Shown here: piece by piece, positions 1-8,503 of the stretch
How positions within the stretch are numbered: position 1 is the stretch's first letter
Layout of the letters: each line of letters starts with the position of its first letter
Origin: Maribacter arenosus
GTDB taxonomy: Bacteria; Bacteroidota; Bacteroidia; Flavobacteriales; Flavobacteriaceae
NCBI RefSeq assembly: GCF_014610845.1
Contig: NZ_JABTCG010000010.1
Span: 1-54,292, forward strand
Direction of reading: 5' to 3'
DNA length: 54,292 bases
Made by a program: the position numbers and the translations under genes
Notes under the pieces: generated by a model
The model's database searches: none
What the model saw: the letters and a program-made list of their open reading frames with translations, nothing else
Told to the model about the DNA's origin: nothing

Positions 1-42
1 GGCACTCCGTGCTGAAAATCAACAAAAGAAAACTTCACATTC

Positions 43-79
43 AAAAAAACAAAAGCAAGCTATGTTTTTTAGCCTGCTT
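43..79 (-). terminator. Intrinsic terminator after tRNA-Arg
   Basis: On the minus strand a 10-bp stem (AAGCAGGCTA / TAGCTTGCTT, one G-T pair, 7-nt loop) is followed by a T-rich tract. It lies about 30 nt past the 3' end of tRNA-Arg and would end that transcript. Confidence 0.75.
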
Positions 80-107
80 CGTTTTCAACTTTTTGTTGAT
101 TTATTCG

Positions 108-181
108 TGATCGCGACAGGATTCGAACCTGTGACCGTCTGCTTAGAAGGCAGATGCTCTATCCAGCTGAGCTACGCGACC
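108..181 (-). tRNA. tRNA-Arg (anticodon TCT)
   Basis: A 74-nt cloverleaf can be drawn by hand. The acceptor arms GGTCGCG / CGCGATC pair fully (one G-U), the T-arm holds GGTTCGAATCC, and the anticodon stem TCTGC/GCAGA closes the loop CTTCTAA with anticodon TCT (reads AGA). No CCA is encoded. It lies 66 nt downstream of tRNA-fMet, with a terminator-like hairpin between the two genes. Confidence 0.95.
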
Positions 182-207
182 ATATTTACCGAGTATTTTG
201 GCCTTAA

Positions 208-237
208 ACAAAAAAGCTTCAAGTTTCCTTGAGGCTT
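208..237 (-). terminator. Hairpin with T tract between the two tRNA genes
   Basis: On the minus strand AAGCCTCAAG-GAAA-CTTGAAGCTT forms a 10-bp stem with one mismatch and a GNRA-type loop, followed by six T. It fits an intrinsic terminator after tRNA-fMet. It may be leaky and feed tRNA-Arg, because I see no clear separate promoter for tRNA-Arg. Confidence 0.65.
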
Positions 238-247
238 CTTTATGTAG

Positions 248-303
<56 letters not shown>

Positions 304-320
<17 letters not shown>

Positions 321-536
321 ATGTATCGTAAAAGTACTACTAAAAGCACTATATTTTAATTTTTTCCCTCAATCCAAGTAGGTACCCTGTCCTGAGCTTA
401 GTCGAAGGGTACTGCTCTACCCCGCGATGTATCGTAAAAGTACTACTAAAAGCACTATATTTTAATTTTTTCCCTCAATCCAAGTAGGTACCCTGTCCTG
501 AGCTTAGTCGAAGGGTACTGCTCTACCCCGCGATGT
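304..536. repeat. 106-bp tandem duplication carrying tRNA-fMet 5' fragments
   Basis: Two identical 106-bp units (304-409 and 410-515) and a 21-nt partial third (516-536). Each unit starts with the first 17 nt of tRNA-fMet plus its 5' flank. It then has an AT-rich spacer and an imperfect palindrome with arms GTACCCT / AGGGTAC around CCTGAGCTTAGTCGAAG. That core resembles short interspersed palindromes I recall from flavobacterial genomes. The array lies between the tRNA promoter and the intact tRNA gene. Confidence 0.95.
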
Positions 537-542
537 GGACGG

Positions 543-573
543 CAAATATACAACGGTTTTTTAGATCTATCAA
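543..573 (-). promoter_or_regulatory. Flavobacterial-type promoter for the tRNA transcript
   Basis: On the minus strand TTG, 20 nt, then TATATTTG, matching the Bacteroidota -33/-7 consensus (TTG and TAnnTTTG). The rRNA promoter near the right edge has exactly the same spacing and -7 box. The expected start point falls just before the first truncated tRNA-fMet copy. Confidence 0.75.
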
Positions 574-650
574 AACTTGGGCAAAGATTATTTTTTCTTC
601 TCAACTCTCATAAAATACTTAAAATCCATACCTTCGGATTTTAATAGCGC

Positions 651-2015
651 ATGGAGCTTATCAATGATTTTATCGCCAAGATGTTGCCTTATACAGAATG
701 GCCCATGTTCATTTTGCTGATTCTTGGCGGACTTTTTTTAGTCTTTTATTCTAGATTCTTACCCTATCGGTTTTTTGGGCACGCCATAGCTATAACTGCT
801 GGTAAGTACGATAATGCGACTGCCAAAGGCGATGTTAGCTCTTTCCAGGCGCTTTCTGCTGCTGTTGCGGCAACGGTCGGGTTAGGTAATATATCGGGTG
901 TGGCCATAGCCATACATGACGGTGGACCAGGGGTTGTTTTTTGGATTTGGATGACCGCCTTAATTGGTATGTGTATTAAATTCTATTCGTGCAGCTTGGC
1001 TATAATGTTTAGGAGTACCGATGCCAATGGTAACCTCCAAGGGGGTCCTATGTACTATATAACTCAGGGTTTGGGCGAAAAGGCCAGGCCATTGGCTATT
1101 TTTTTCGCTATTTGCGGATTATTTGGCTTTCTGGGGGTGTTTACGGCCAATCAGTTCACAGAAACATTTATGAACGTGGTAACGCCTTCTGAGACCATTT
1201 ATGAAATGAGCGATAGTAATTGGAAATGGACTATAGGCCTTGTATTGGCAGTAGTTACCTCATTGGTTATTTTTGGAGGACTGACTAAAATTGCTAAAGT
1301 GGCTTCTGCTATCGTACCTTTTATGGTGGCTATTTATTTTGTCGCTGTAATTGTGGTCATGGCCCTGAATACTTCAGAGATTATACCTTCCCTCAAGATG
1401 ATTGTCACCGAAGCATGGAATTTTAATACGGTCGTTACTGGTGGTTTTTGGGGCTTGGTGATTATTGGCGTACGCAGGGCCATGTTTTCCAATGAGGCCG
1501 GTCTTGGTAGTGCACCTATGTATCACGGACAAAGCAAGACCGATAATCCTATCAAGGAAGGTTTGGTTGCTATGCTAGGCCCTTTTATTGATACAATTAT
1601 GGTCTGTACCTTTACAGCAGTGGTTATTATTCTTAGTGGTGCATATCTCGAAGATGGAAGTGGTATCGTAATGACCTTGTCGGCTTTTGAAAAGACACTT
1701 TTCGGCTATGGGGATGATTTATTGATGCTGATTGTTACCGCTTTTGCCTTATCTACCTTATTTACCTATTCGTATTATGGTGTAAAGTGTCTTTCGTTCT
1801 TGACCAATGCGAAAGTGGGTAAGCTTTATAATTGGTACTTTGTGATCATGATAGTTTTTGCTGCCGTTGCCTCATTGGAATTAGTTAAGAACCTGATCGA
1901 TCTTTCTTATGCATTAATGGTGATTCCAAATATGATCGCAGTACTTTTATTGGCGCCCAAAGTAAATAAGGCGGCGAAGGAATATTTTAAAAGTTTGAAG
2001 AATGGTAGAGCATAA
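651..2015 (+). CDS. Sodium:alanine/glycine symporter family (AGCS) transporter
   Basis: Inner-membrane protein of 454 aa with many hydrophobic segments. Family motifs visible are ATVGLGNISGVAIAI near residue 75, GGPGVVFWIW near 91, GGPMYYI near 130 and FSNEAGLGSAP near 280. AGCS carriers import small neutral amino acids with Na+. The exact substrate (alanine, glycine or other) cannot be read from sequence. The 3' end overlaps the start of era by 14 nt, so the two are probably co-transcribed. A near-consensus -7 box (TACCTTCG) lies about 15 nt upstream of the ATG. Confidence 0.9.
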   Translation: MELINDFIAKMLPYTEWPMFILLILGGLFLVFYSRFLPYRFFGHAIAITAGKYDNATAKGDVSSFQALSAAVAATVGLGNISGVAIAIHDGGPGVVFWIWMTALIGMCIKFYSCSLAIMFRSTDANGNLQGGPMYYITQGLGEKARPLAIFFAICGLFGFLGVFTANQFTETFMNVVTPSETIYEMSDSNWKWTIGLVLAVVTSLVIFGGLTKIAKVASAIVPFMVAIYFVAVIVVMALNTSEIIPSLKMIVTEAWNFNTVVTGGFWGLVIIGVRRAMFSNEAGLGSAPMYHGQSKTDNPIKEGLVAMLGPFIDTIMVCTFTAVVIILSGAYLEDGSGIVMTLSAFEKTLFGYGDDLLMLIVTAFALSTLFTYSYYGVKCLSFLTNAKVGKLYNWYFVIMIVFAAVASLELVKNLIDLSYALMVIPNMIAVLLLAPKVNKAAKEYFKSLKNGRA

Positions 2016-2889
2016 AGCCGGATTCGTCAATATTATCGGAAATCCCAATGTGGGAAAGTCTACATTGATGAACGCCCTTGTAGGGGAAAGGCTCTCTATA
2101 ATTACCTCAAAGGCGCAAACCACACGACATCGTATTCTCGGTATTGTCAATGGGGATGATTTTCAGGTGATTTTATCAGATACCCCCGGTATAATTAAAC
2201 CGGCATATGAGTTGCAATCCTCTATGATGGACTTTGTTAAATCTGCCTTTGAGGATGCCGATGTACTTTTGTATATGGTTGAGATAGGTGAAAAGGCTCT
2301 CAAGGATGAGCAGTTTTTCGAGAAGATAAAGAATAGTAAAATTCCCGTACTCTTATTATTGAATAAGATTGACGCTTCTACCCAAGAACAATTGGAAGAA
2401 CAGGTCCAATACTGGCAAAAACAATTGCCTATGGTTGAAATACACCCGATTTCGGCCTTGAATAATTTTAATATAAAAGGGGTGTTCGAACGTATTTTAG
2501 AATTGCTTCCAGTCTCACCTCCCTACTATCCCAAAGATCAATTGACCGATAAGCCTGAACGTTTTTTCGTCAATGAAACCATACGTGAAAAAATACTACT
2601 TTTTTACAAAAAGGAAATTCCGTATTCCGTTGAAATCGAGACCGAGGAGTTTTTTGAAGACCCGGAAATAATCAGAATGCGAGCCGTAATTATGGTGGAA
2701 CGCGATTCCCAAAAAGGGATTATCATAGGTCATAAAGGCAGTGCCTTAAAACGAGTTGGCGTTGAGGCCCGCAAGGATTTGGAGAAATTCTTTGGCAAAC
2801 AGGTGCATCTCGAATTGTATGTTAAGGTGAACAAGAATTGGAGGAGCGATGCCCGTCAATTAAAACGTTTTGGGTATAATAAAAAATAG
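2002..2889 (+). CDS. era: GTPase Era
   Basis: Ribosome-assembly GTPase that binds the 3' end of 16S rRNA. The G domain shows G1 GNPNVGKST (residues 13-21), DTPG near 60 and NKID near 120. The C-terminal KH domain carries GIIIGHKGSALKRVG. At 295 aa it has the usual length. The ATG lies inside the upstream transporter gene (14-nt overlap), giving tight coupling. Its stop is 4 nt from the convergent gene on the other strand. Confidence 0.97.
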   Translation: MVEHKAGFVNIIGNPNVGKSTLMNALVGERLSIITSKAQTTRHRILGIVNGDDFQVILSDTPGIIKPAYELQSSMMDFVKSAFEDADVLLYMVEIGEKALKDEQFFEKIKNSKIPVLLLLNKIDASTQEQLEEQVQYWQKQLPMVEIHPISALNNFNIKGVFERILELLPVSPPYYPKDQLTDKPERFFVNETIREKILLFYKKEIPYSVEIETEEFFEDPEIIRMRAVIMVERDSQKGIIIGHKGSALKRVGVEARKDLEKFFGKQVHLELYVKVNKNWRSDARQLKRFGYNKK

Positions 2890-2893
2890 TGGT

Positions 2894-3385
2894 TTACCTA
2901 CCCAACCTTTTATTCATGAACTGGTTCAACTCATGCATTTGTGGCTTTCCTTTACTTCTTCCGGCGCGTCCAAAAGCATAAAGAACAAACCATAGAATCA
3001 CCATAAAAACCATTAATCCAACTTGTAGGCCATAATCCCTGCCTAATGCAACCGAGGAGTAGGCCCAGACGCCCAGCCCAATAAAAATTGTGGCCACCCC
3101 AAAATGAAGAAACATAAAAAAGGACCATAATGTAGGATTTGGGCCAAACAATCCGTAAAGCTGACTACCTCCTTCATCAAGATCATTAATTTCCAAATGT
3201 AATTGGGGCGACCAAAAATGAACCTCCTCTTTATTGAATTTTATGAATACATGATCATCAATTCGTTTGACTTCAAAAGGAGGCTGATCTACACCTTCGA
3301 ACGATTTTAGAACCAGATCTTTGGTTTGATCCAATTGTAGTTGAAACCTAGGGCGTAATACTATCTCATTGGGTAAAAGACTCAT
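2894..3385 (-). CDS. Conserved membrane protein of unknown function
   Basis: 163 aa. The N-terminal half is soluble and strand-rich (residues about 1-85). Two membrane helices follow, around 88-112 and 120-140, and then a basic tail (GRAGRSKGKPQMHELNQFMNKRLGR). No domain recognised. It sits alone on the minus strand between era and der, convergent with era. The only firm statement is that it is probably an inner-membrane protein. Confidence 0.75.
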   Translation of the reverse strand: MSLLPNEIVLRPRFQLQLDQTKDLVLKSFEGVDQPPFEVKRIDDHVFIKFNKEEVHFWSPQLHLEINDLDEGGSQLYGLFGPNPTLWSFFMFLHFGVATIFIGLGVWAYSSVALGRDYGLQVGLMVFMVILWFVLYAFGRAGRSKGKPQMHELNQFMNKRLGR

Positions 3386-3631
3386 TAATCTTCGGTTTTG
3401 ATGGAATTATAATAAATATAGCAAAACATTTTAGTCATCTAGTATCTTTTTTATGTTCGAAACATTGATCAGGTGTTCAATTTCATCGAAGAAAGGCCAA
3501 TAAACCTTATTTATCATTACAAAGACCTTTGATATTTCCAATGGTAAAATCCATGGCCAGCAATTTTTAGGTAAGGTCTTTTCTCCACTAAGACAAGAGC
3601 AACTTCCGTTTTTAGATCTTCGGTATCCTTA

Positions 3632-3658
3632 TTGGCAGTTTAAATAGTACTACCTTTG
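3632..3658 (+). promoter_or_regulatory. Probable der promoter
   Basis: TTG, 16 nt, then TACCTTTG, ending 17 nt before the der ATG. The -7 box matches TAnnTTTG exactly. The spacing is slightly shorter than usual. Confidence 0.6.
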
Positions 3659-3675
3659 CGGCAAAATTTAGACGT

Positions 3676-4980
3676 ATGGGTGCTATTGTGGCTATTGTTG
3701 GAAGACCTAATGTAGGGAAATCGACCTTGTTTAATCGAATGATCCAGAGGAGGGAAGCCATTGTAGATGCCGTAAGTGGGGTGACCCGTGACCGGCATTA
3801 TGGTAAGAGTGATTGGAATGGCAAGGAGTTTTCTTTGATCGACACGGGCGGATATGTTCTAGGCAGCGACGATGTCTTTGAGCAACAAATCGATAAGCAG
3901 GTCGAATTGGCCATTGAAGAGGCGGATGCCTTGATATTTATGGTAGATGTTGAGACCGGTATTACCGGTATGGATGAGGACGTGGCCAAATTATTGCGCA
4001 GGGTAAACAAACCCGTGTTTTTGGCCGTGAACAAGGTAGATAATGCCAAACGGGCAGAGGATGCAGTAGAATTTTATGGATTGGGATTAGGGGAGTATTA
4101 CCCTTTGTCAAGTATCAATGGAAGTGGTACCGGCGAGTTGTTGGATGCCTTGGTTGCCGTATTGCCTGAAAATGAAGAGGAAGAGAGTGATCTGCCACGG
4201 TTTGCGGTTGTGGGCAGACCCAATGCAGGGAAATCTTCTTTTATCAATGCGCTGATCGGTAAGGAAAGATATATCGTAACCGATATTGCCGGGACGACCC
4301 GTGATAGTATTGACACCAAATACAATCTTTTTGGTTTCGAGTTCAATCTGGTGGATACTGCCGGGATAAGACGAAAAGCGAAGGTCAAGGAAAACCTTGA
4401 GTTTTACTCGGTTATGCGTTCCGTTCGCGCTATCGAGCATAGTGATGTTTGTCTTATATTGTTAGATGCTTCTAGGGGTTTTGATGGGCAAGTGGCGAAT
4501 ATATTTTGGCTGGCACATCGAAATAACAAAGGTATTGTGATCTTGGTGAACAAATGGGATTTGGTCAAGGATAAGGAAACCAATACCATGAAGCATTTTA
4601 CTCAAAAAATAAAGGAAGCCATAGAGCCTTTTACAGATGTCCCCATTCTTTTTATCTCGGTTTTGAACAAGCAACGTATTTATAAGGCCATAGAAACGGC
4701 TGTTGAGGTCTATAAAAATCGAAGTAAAAAAATAGTGACTAGAAAATTCAACGATATTATGCTTCCGATCATTGAATCAAATCCCCCGCCTGCCTATAAA
4801 GGTAAATATGTGAAAATCAAGTTTTGTACACAATTGCCAACACCATATCCTCAATTTGCATTTTTCTGTAACCTGCCACAATACGTGCGGGAACCCTACA
4901 AACGATTTCTCGAAAATAAACTTAGGGAGAATTTTGACTTTACCGGAGTACCGATTACAATTTTTATGCGGAAGAAGTAA
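3676..4980 (+). CDS. der: Ribosome biogenesis GTPase Der (EngA)
   Basis: Double-G-domain GTPase for 50S subunit assembly, 434 aa. The first P-loop is GRPNVGKST (residues 9-17) and the second is GRPNAGKSS (around 180). Each has its own DTxG and NKxD motif (NKVD, NKWD), and a KH-like C-terminal domain follows (from about 345). It is monocistronic, with its own promoter, and is followed immediately by the 7-bp tandem repeat. Confidence 0.97.
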   Translation: MGAIVAIVGRPNVGKSTLFNRMIQRREAIVDAVSGVTRDRHYGKSDWNGKEFSLIDTGGYVLGSDDVFEQQIDKQVELAIEEADALIFMVDVETGITGMDEDVAKLLRRVNKPVFLAVNKVDNAKRAEDAVEFYGLGLGEYYPLSSINGSGTGELLDALVAVLPENEEEESDLPRFAVVGRPNAGKSSFINALIGKERYIVTDIAGTTRDSIDTKYNLFGFEFNLVDTAGIRRKAKVKENLEFYSVMRSVRAIEHSDVCLILLDASRGFDGQVANIFWLAHRNNKGIVILVNKWDLVKDKETNTMKHFTQKIKEAIEPFTDVPILFISVLNKQRIYKAIETAVEVYKNRSKKIVTRKFNDIMLPIIESNPPPAYKGKYVKIKFCTQLPTPYPQFAFFCNLPQYVREPYKRFLENKLRENFDFTGVPITIFMRKK

Positions 4981-4983
4981 TTT

Positions 4984-5098
<115 letters not shown>

Positions 5099-5253
5099 GG
5101 TCGGAAAAGAGTAGTAGGTAATTAATGGTTCAGGGTTGTTGACCCCTTTTGTTAAGCTTACAATCGGTTTGCCAAAACCCAGATTCCCGTATTTTAGAAC
5201 AGCTAATAGCTAAGATTTAACGCCTAGCAGCAAGTATCCATCAGCATCAAAAA

Positions 5254-6057
5254 CTACCATCCGCCGGAAGCACCGCCTCCACCAAAGCCACCTCCGCCAA
5301 AGCCACCACTAAAGCCTCCACCTCCACCGAAACCACCACTGGAACGACCTCCTCGGCCAAAGCCCCCACGACCCATATTACTTAGTATGATAACATCCCA
5401 AAGATCTAGACCTGACTTTTTACCACCCCCTTTGCCACCCCCGTTTCTTCGGTTGCGACTTGAAAGTATGATCATAATGACAATAAAAATGATTATGGGC
5501 AAAAATGTTTCAAAAGGAAAACCTGTATTGTCATTAAATGTCCGTTCTTCTTGGAACTCACCACTCAAAACTTGAAAAATGGCATCCGCCCCGTTATTCA
5601 ATCCAGCATAATAATCGTCTTCTTTAAATTTTGGAATGATGACATTTTCGATAATCCTCCTTGACATGGCATCTGTTAAGGTAGCTTCGACCCCATAGCC
5701 CGTATTGATGGCAATTCTACGATCATCCTTGGCCAAAAGCACTAAAATACCATTGTCTTTTTCAGCCTGTCCTATTCCCCATTTTTTACCCCATTGCGCA
5801 CCTAAATACGTAATGGCCTCGCCTTCGGTGGAACTGATAATGGCTATTACGATTTGTGTGGAAGTACTATCAGAATACCGGATTAGTTTTTGCTCCAAAC
5901 CTTGTTTCTGACTTTCGGTCAACAGGTTGATGTAGTCATAAACACTGGTTTGCACCGCCGGCTTTTCCGGAATCTGGAATTGGGCGTACGTACTTGTACA
6001 CCAAAGTAGAATCCCTAGGAGTAAACTAATTTTTAGATATCTCATTGCTAAGTTCAT
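5254..6057 (-). CDS. TPM-domain protein with glycine-rich tail
   Basis: 267 aa. Signal peptide (cleavage near TYAQ), then a TPM (TLP18.3/Psb32/MOLO-1) domain over residues about 35-160 (VYDYINLLTESQ, DNGILVLLAKDDRRIAI, GYGVEATLTD). A membrane helix around 185-200 and a Gly-rich C-terminus ending GGGGASGGW follow. This is the YgcG-like layout. The ATG lies inside the upstream TPM gene (32-nt overlap); a Met at codon 5 is an alternative start. It is the last gene of a five-gene operon with LemA, the usual partner of TPM proteins. Biochemical function is unknown; such proteins act at the envelope. Confidence 0.85.
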   Translation of the reverse strand: MNLAMRYLKISLLLGILLWCTSTYAQFQIPEKPAVQTSVYDYINLLTESQKQGLEQKLIRYSDSTSTQIVIAIISSTEGEAITYLGAQWGKKWGIGQAEKDNGILVLLAKDDRRIAINTGYGVEATLTDAMSRRIIENVIIPKFKEDDYYAGLNNGADAIFQVLSGEFQEERTFNDNTGFPFETFLPIIIFIVIMIILSSRNRRNGGGKGGGKKSGLDLWDVIILSNMGRGGFGRGGRSSGGFGGGGGFSGGFGGGGFGGGGASGGW

Positions 6058-6463
6058 TTACATCGCCATGGCGCCATGGAAAATGGGCTTCCAATTCCTT
6101 GCCGGCTTTCAATATGCCCTCGATGAGACCTTGTTTAAACTCCCCTTTTTTAAAATGTGATTCTATGGTATCCCTTGTAGTATCCCAAAATTTTTCAGGA
6201 ACCACCTTGTCAATACCACGATCACCGTAGATGCAAAATTTTTTATCATTTACGGCAACATAGATGAGTACCCCGTTTTCTTCCTTGGTATTATCCATCT
6301 TGAGTAGATGGAATACTTCCTTGGCCCTCTCAAGAAGTGCCTTTCTTGTATGTGCCTCTAAATGAACACGAATCTCACCTGAAGTATTCTTTTCGGCATC
6401 GAGGATAGCCTGGATAATTTCCTGTTCTTCCTTTGTGGTCAAAAAATCTTCTACCCTCGACAT
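6026..6463 (-). CDS. TPM-domain protein, short form
   Basis: 145 aa, consisting of little more than one TPM domain (SGEIRVHLEAH, ENGVLIYVAVNDKKFCIYGDRGIDKVV, FKQGLIEGI). It has no signal peptide or clear membrane helix, so it is either cytoplasmic or held by the neighbouring membrane TPM protein. It sits 7 nt after lemA and overlaps the next TPM gene, so it is translated as part of a lemA-TPM-TPM module that recurs in Bacteroidota. Confidence 0.85.
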   Translation of the reverse strand: MSRVEDFLTTKEEQEIIQAILDAEKNTSGEIRVHLEAHTRKALLERAKEVFHLLKMDNTKEENGVLIYVAVNDKKFCIYGDRGIDKVVPEKFWDTTRDTIESHFKKGEFKQGLIEGILKAGKELEAHFPWRHGDVNELSNEISKN

Positions 6464-6470
6464 GATATGA

Positions 6471-7070
6471 TCACTCGAAGTTAAACTCTACATCCGGGGC
6501 CTGTTCCGACCCTGGATCTGCCTTATATCGTGCCATTTCTTTAAACCCGAACAATCCTGCCAAGAGCTTACCTGGAAACTTTGTGGTATGAATATCGTAC
6601 TCATTGACTTTTTCGTTGAAATTATTTCGTTCAACATTAATCCTGTTCTCGGTGCCTTCCAGTTGGGATTGCAATTCCAAGAAGTTTTGGTTTGCCTTCA
6701 GTTCTGGATATCGTTCAACCACGACCATTAATTTACTTAATGCGCCAGTGAGTCCACTTTGGGCCTCTTGGAAAGCGGCCATATTATCGGCAGTAAGATT
6801 ATTGGCATCGATTGTTGTTGAAGTGGCTTTTGCCCGTGCTTCGATAACATCGGTCAATGTACCCCGTTCAAAATCGGCGGCGCCCTGCACCGTTTTGACC
6901 AAATTGCCAATCAGGTCGTTTCTACGTTGATAGGCACTTTCTACATTCGACCAGGCGGTTTTTGCTTTCGCTTCATACTCAACCGCAGTGTTGTTAAAGC
7001 CTACGGCCCATTGATATAATCCAAAAACGATTACCGCCAATATGATCAATGTAATCAACCATTTTTTCAT
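6471..7070 (-). CDS. lemA: LemA family protein
   Basis: 199 aa. One N-terminal membrane helix (residues 4-22), then a long helical domain with the LemA pattern: AWSNVESAYQRRNDLIGNLVKTVQG, LMVVVERYPELKANQNFLELQSQLEGTENRI (split here by other residues), and YN-type motifs before FPGKLLAGLFGF. LemA proteins are membrane-anchored helical bundles of unclear role, often paired with TPM proteins as here. It lies 22 nt downstream of the MerR gene in the same operon. Confidence 0.93.
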   Translation of the reverse strand: MKKWLITLIILAVIVFGLYQWAVGFNNTAVEYEAKAKTAWSNVESAYQRRNDLIGNLVKTVQGAADFERGTLTDVIEARAKATSTTIDANNLTADNMAAFQEAQSGLTGALSKLMVVVERYPELKANQNFLELQSQLEGTENRINVERNNFNEKVNEYDIHTTKFPGKLLAGLFGFKEMARYKADPGSEQAPDVEFNFE

Positions 7071-7092
7071 GATAGTGTGTGTTAGAAGTTAT

Positions 7093-7422
7093 TTATAGTT
7101 GTTCTTTTATCTTAACAAGCTCATTCTTGATATATTCCAATTTTTGAATGATATCAAAATTCGATAAGGTCTTCTGCTTTTCTTCTCTTAAGTGTATTTT
7201 GGCACCTTCTAGCGTAAAGCCTCTTTCTTTTACCAAATGGTAGATCAACTGAAGGTTTTTTATATCCTGTGGAGTGAATTTGCGATTGCCTTTCGCATTT
7301 TTCTTAGGTTTCAAAGCGTCAAACTCCTTTTCCCAAAAGCGGATTAAAGAGGTGTTTACCCCAAATGCCCTGGCGACTTCGCCAATGCCATAATATCGCT
7401 TTTCAGGTAAATCTATTTGCAT
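7093..7422 (-). CDS. Small MerR-family transcriptional regulator
   Basis: 109 aa. A winged helix-turn-helix spans residues 9-75 (YYGIGEVARAFGVNTSLIRFWEKEF, then FTPQDIKNLQLIYHLVKERGFTL). A short coiled tail follows instead of an effector-binding domain. There are no cysteines for metal binding. Its start codon shares a base with the stop of the M23 peptidase gene (TAATG), so it is translationally coupled and may regulate this envelope operon; its target is unknown. Confidence 0.88.
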   Translation of the reverse strand: MQIDLPEKRYYGIGEVARAFGVNTSLIRFWEKEFDALKPKKNAKGNRKFTPQDIKNLQLIYHLVKERGFTLEGAKIHLREEKQKTLSNFDIIQKLEYIKNELVKIKEQL

Positions 7423-8399
7423 TAATCCAGGGATTGATTTTCTTGGTTGGCATATTTGAGCATGTTCTCAAATTCTTCCGCTGTTAAACTGCCATAATAG
7501 AAGTTTATCGGGTTGATCCTGTCCTCGTCTTTCCATACTTCATAATGTAGATGGGGAGCCTCGGAACGGCCCGTATTACCTACGAAACCAATAAGGTCGC
7601 CCCGTTTTACTTTTTGACCTTTCTTCACATTGTAATTGCTTAAATGGGCATATAGGCTCATATAGCCATAACCATGATCGATACGAATATGCTTGCCATA
7701 ACCTGAAGCATTATTGTCCGCTCTAGTGACCTCACCATCACCGGAAGCATATATGGGCGTACCTTTCGGCGCGGTGAAATCCATACCCCAATGCTTTTTC
7801 CGAGCCTTGGTGAAAGGATCGGAGCGCCACCCATAACCTGAGGCCATTCGGGTTAGTTCTTCATTGTTTATAGGCTGTATAGCCGGTATGGCAGCCAATA
7901 ATTTTTCCTTCTCCTCGGCCAATTTGGTAATTTCATCCAAGGATTTGGACTGTATTGCCATTTGTTTTTTGATAATGTCGAGTCGCTTGGTCGTGGCGAT
8001 CACCATTTCCGAATTATTGAAGCCTTCCAAGGCCTTATATCTATTTATCCCTCCAAATCCTGCACGACGTTGTTCTTCAGGAATGGGATTTGCTTCAAAA
8101 TACAACCTGTAAATATTGTTATCACGATCTTCAACATTGGCCAAAACATCCTCGATTTGCTCCATTTTTTTATTGAGAAGCTCAAATTGTAATTCATAGT
8201 TCTTTACCTCGCGTTGCAAGGAAAGCTCTTTCGGGGTGTTTATTAAGTTGGTGTTCAAAAGAAGGATCAACGAAAGTAATCCAAAAAGAAATGAGCCTAA
8301 AAAGAAGAATGCAATGTTGCGGTATCGCCTAGATTTTTTCGGCTCTATCTTCCGGTATGAAAGTGTGTCCGGATCGTAATAGTACTTTACTTTAGACAT
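7422..8399 (-). CDS. Membrane-anchored M23 family metallopeptidase
   Basis: 325 aa. A basic N-terminus, one membrane helix (residues 29-50), a coiled-coil region (about 60-170) and a LytM/M23 domain (about 185-300). Zinc ligands H203 and D207 (HWGMD) and H285 (HLHYEV) are present, so the protein is probably an active peptidoglycan endopeptidase. It is the first gene of the M23-MerR-lemA-TPM-TPM operon. A TATATTTG box lies about 50 nt upstream. Confidence 0.92.
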   Translation of the reverse strand: MSKVKYYYDPDTLSYRKIEPKKSRRYRNIAFFFLGSFLFGLLSLILLLNTNLINTPKELSLQREVKNYELQFELLNKKMEQIEDVLANVEDRDNNIYRLYFEANPIPEEQRRAGFGGINRYKALEGFNNSEMVIATTKRLDIIKKQMAIQSKSLDEITKLAEEKEKLLAAIPAIQPINNEELTRMASGYGWRSDPFTKARKKHWGMDFTAPKGTPIYASGDGEVTRADNNASGYGKHIRIDHGYGYMSLYAHLSNYNVKKGQKVKRGDLIGFVGNTGRSEAPHLHYEVWKDEDRINPINFYYGSLTAEEFENMLKYANQENQSLD

Positions 8400-8445
8400 G
8401 AATGGATTTTATCCTATTTTTGTGCTTTCGTTTTAACATAACAAA

Positions 8446-8453
8446 CAAATATA
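8446..8453 (-). promoter_or_regulatory. -7 box for the M23/LemA operon
   Basis: TATATTTG on the minus strand, about 47 nt before the M23 start codon. It is a perfect TAnnTTTG match. A TTG lies only 14 nt further upstream, shorter than normal, so the -33 part is uncertain. Confidence 0.5.
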
Positions 8454-8503
8454 AAAATTGTTTTGCACAATTTGTTAAAATTAATAAAACCTTACCATTT
8501 TAG

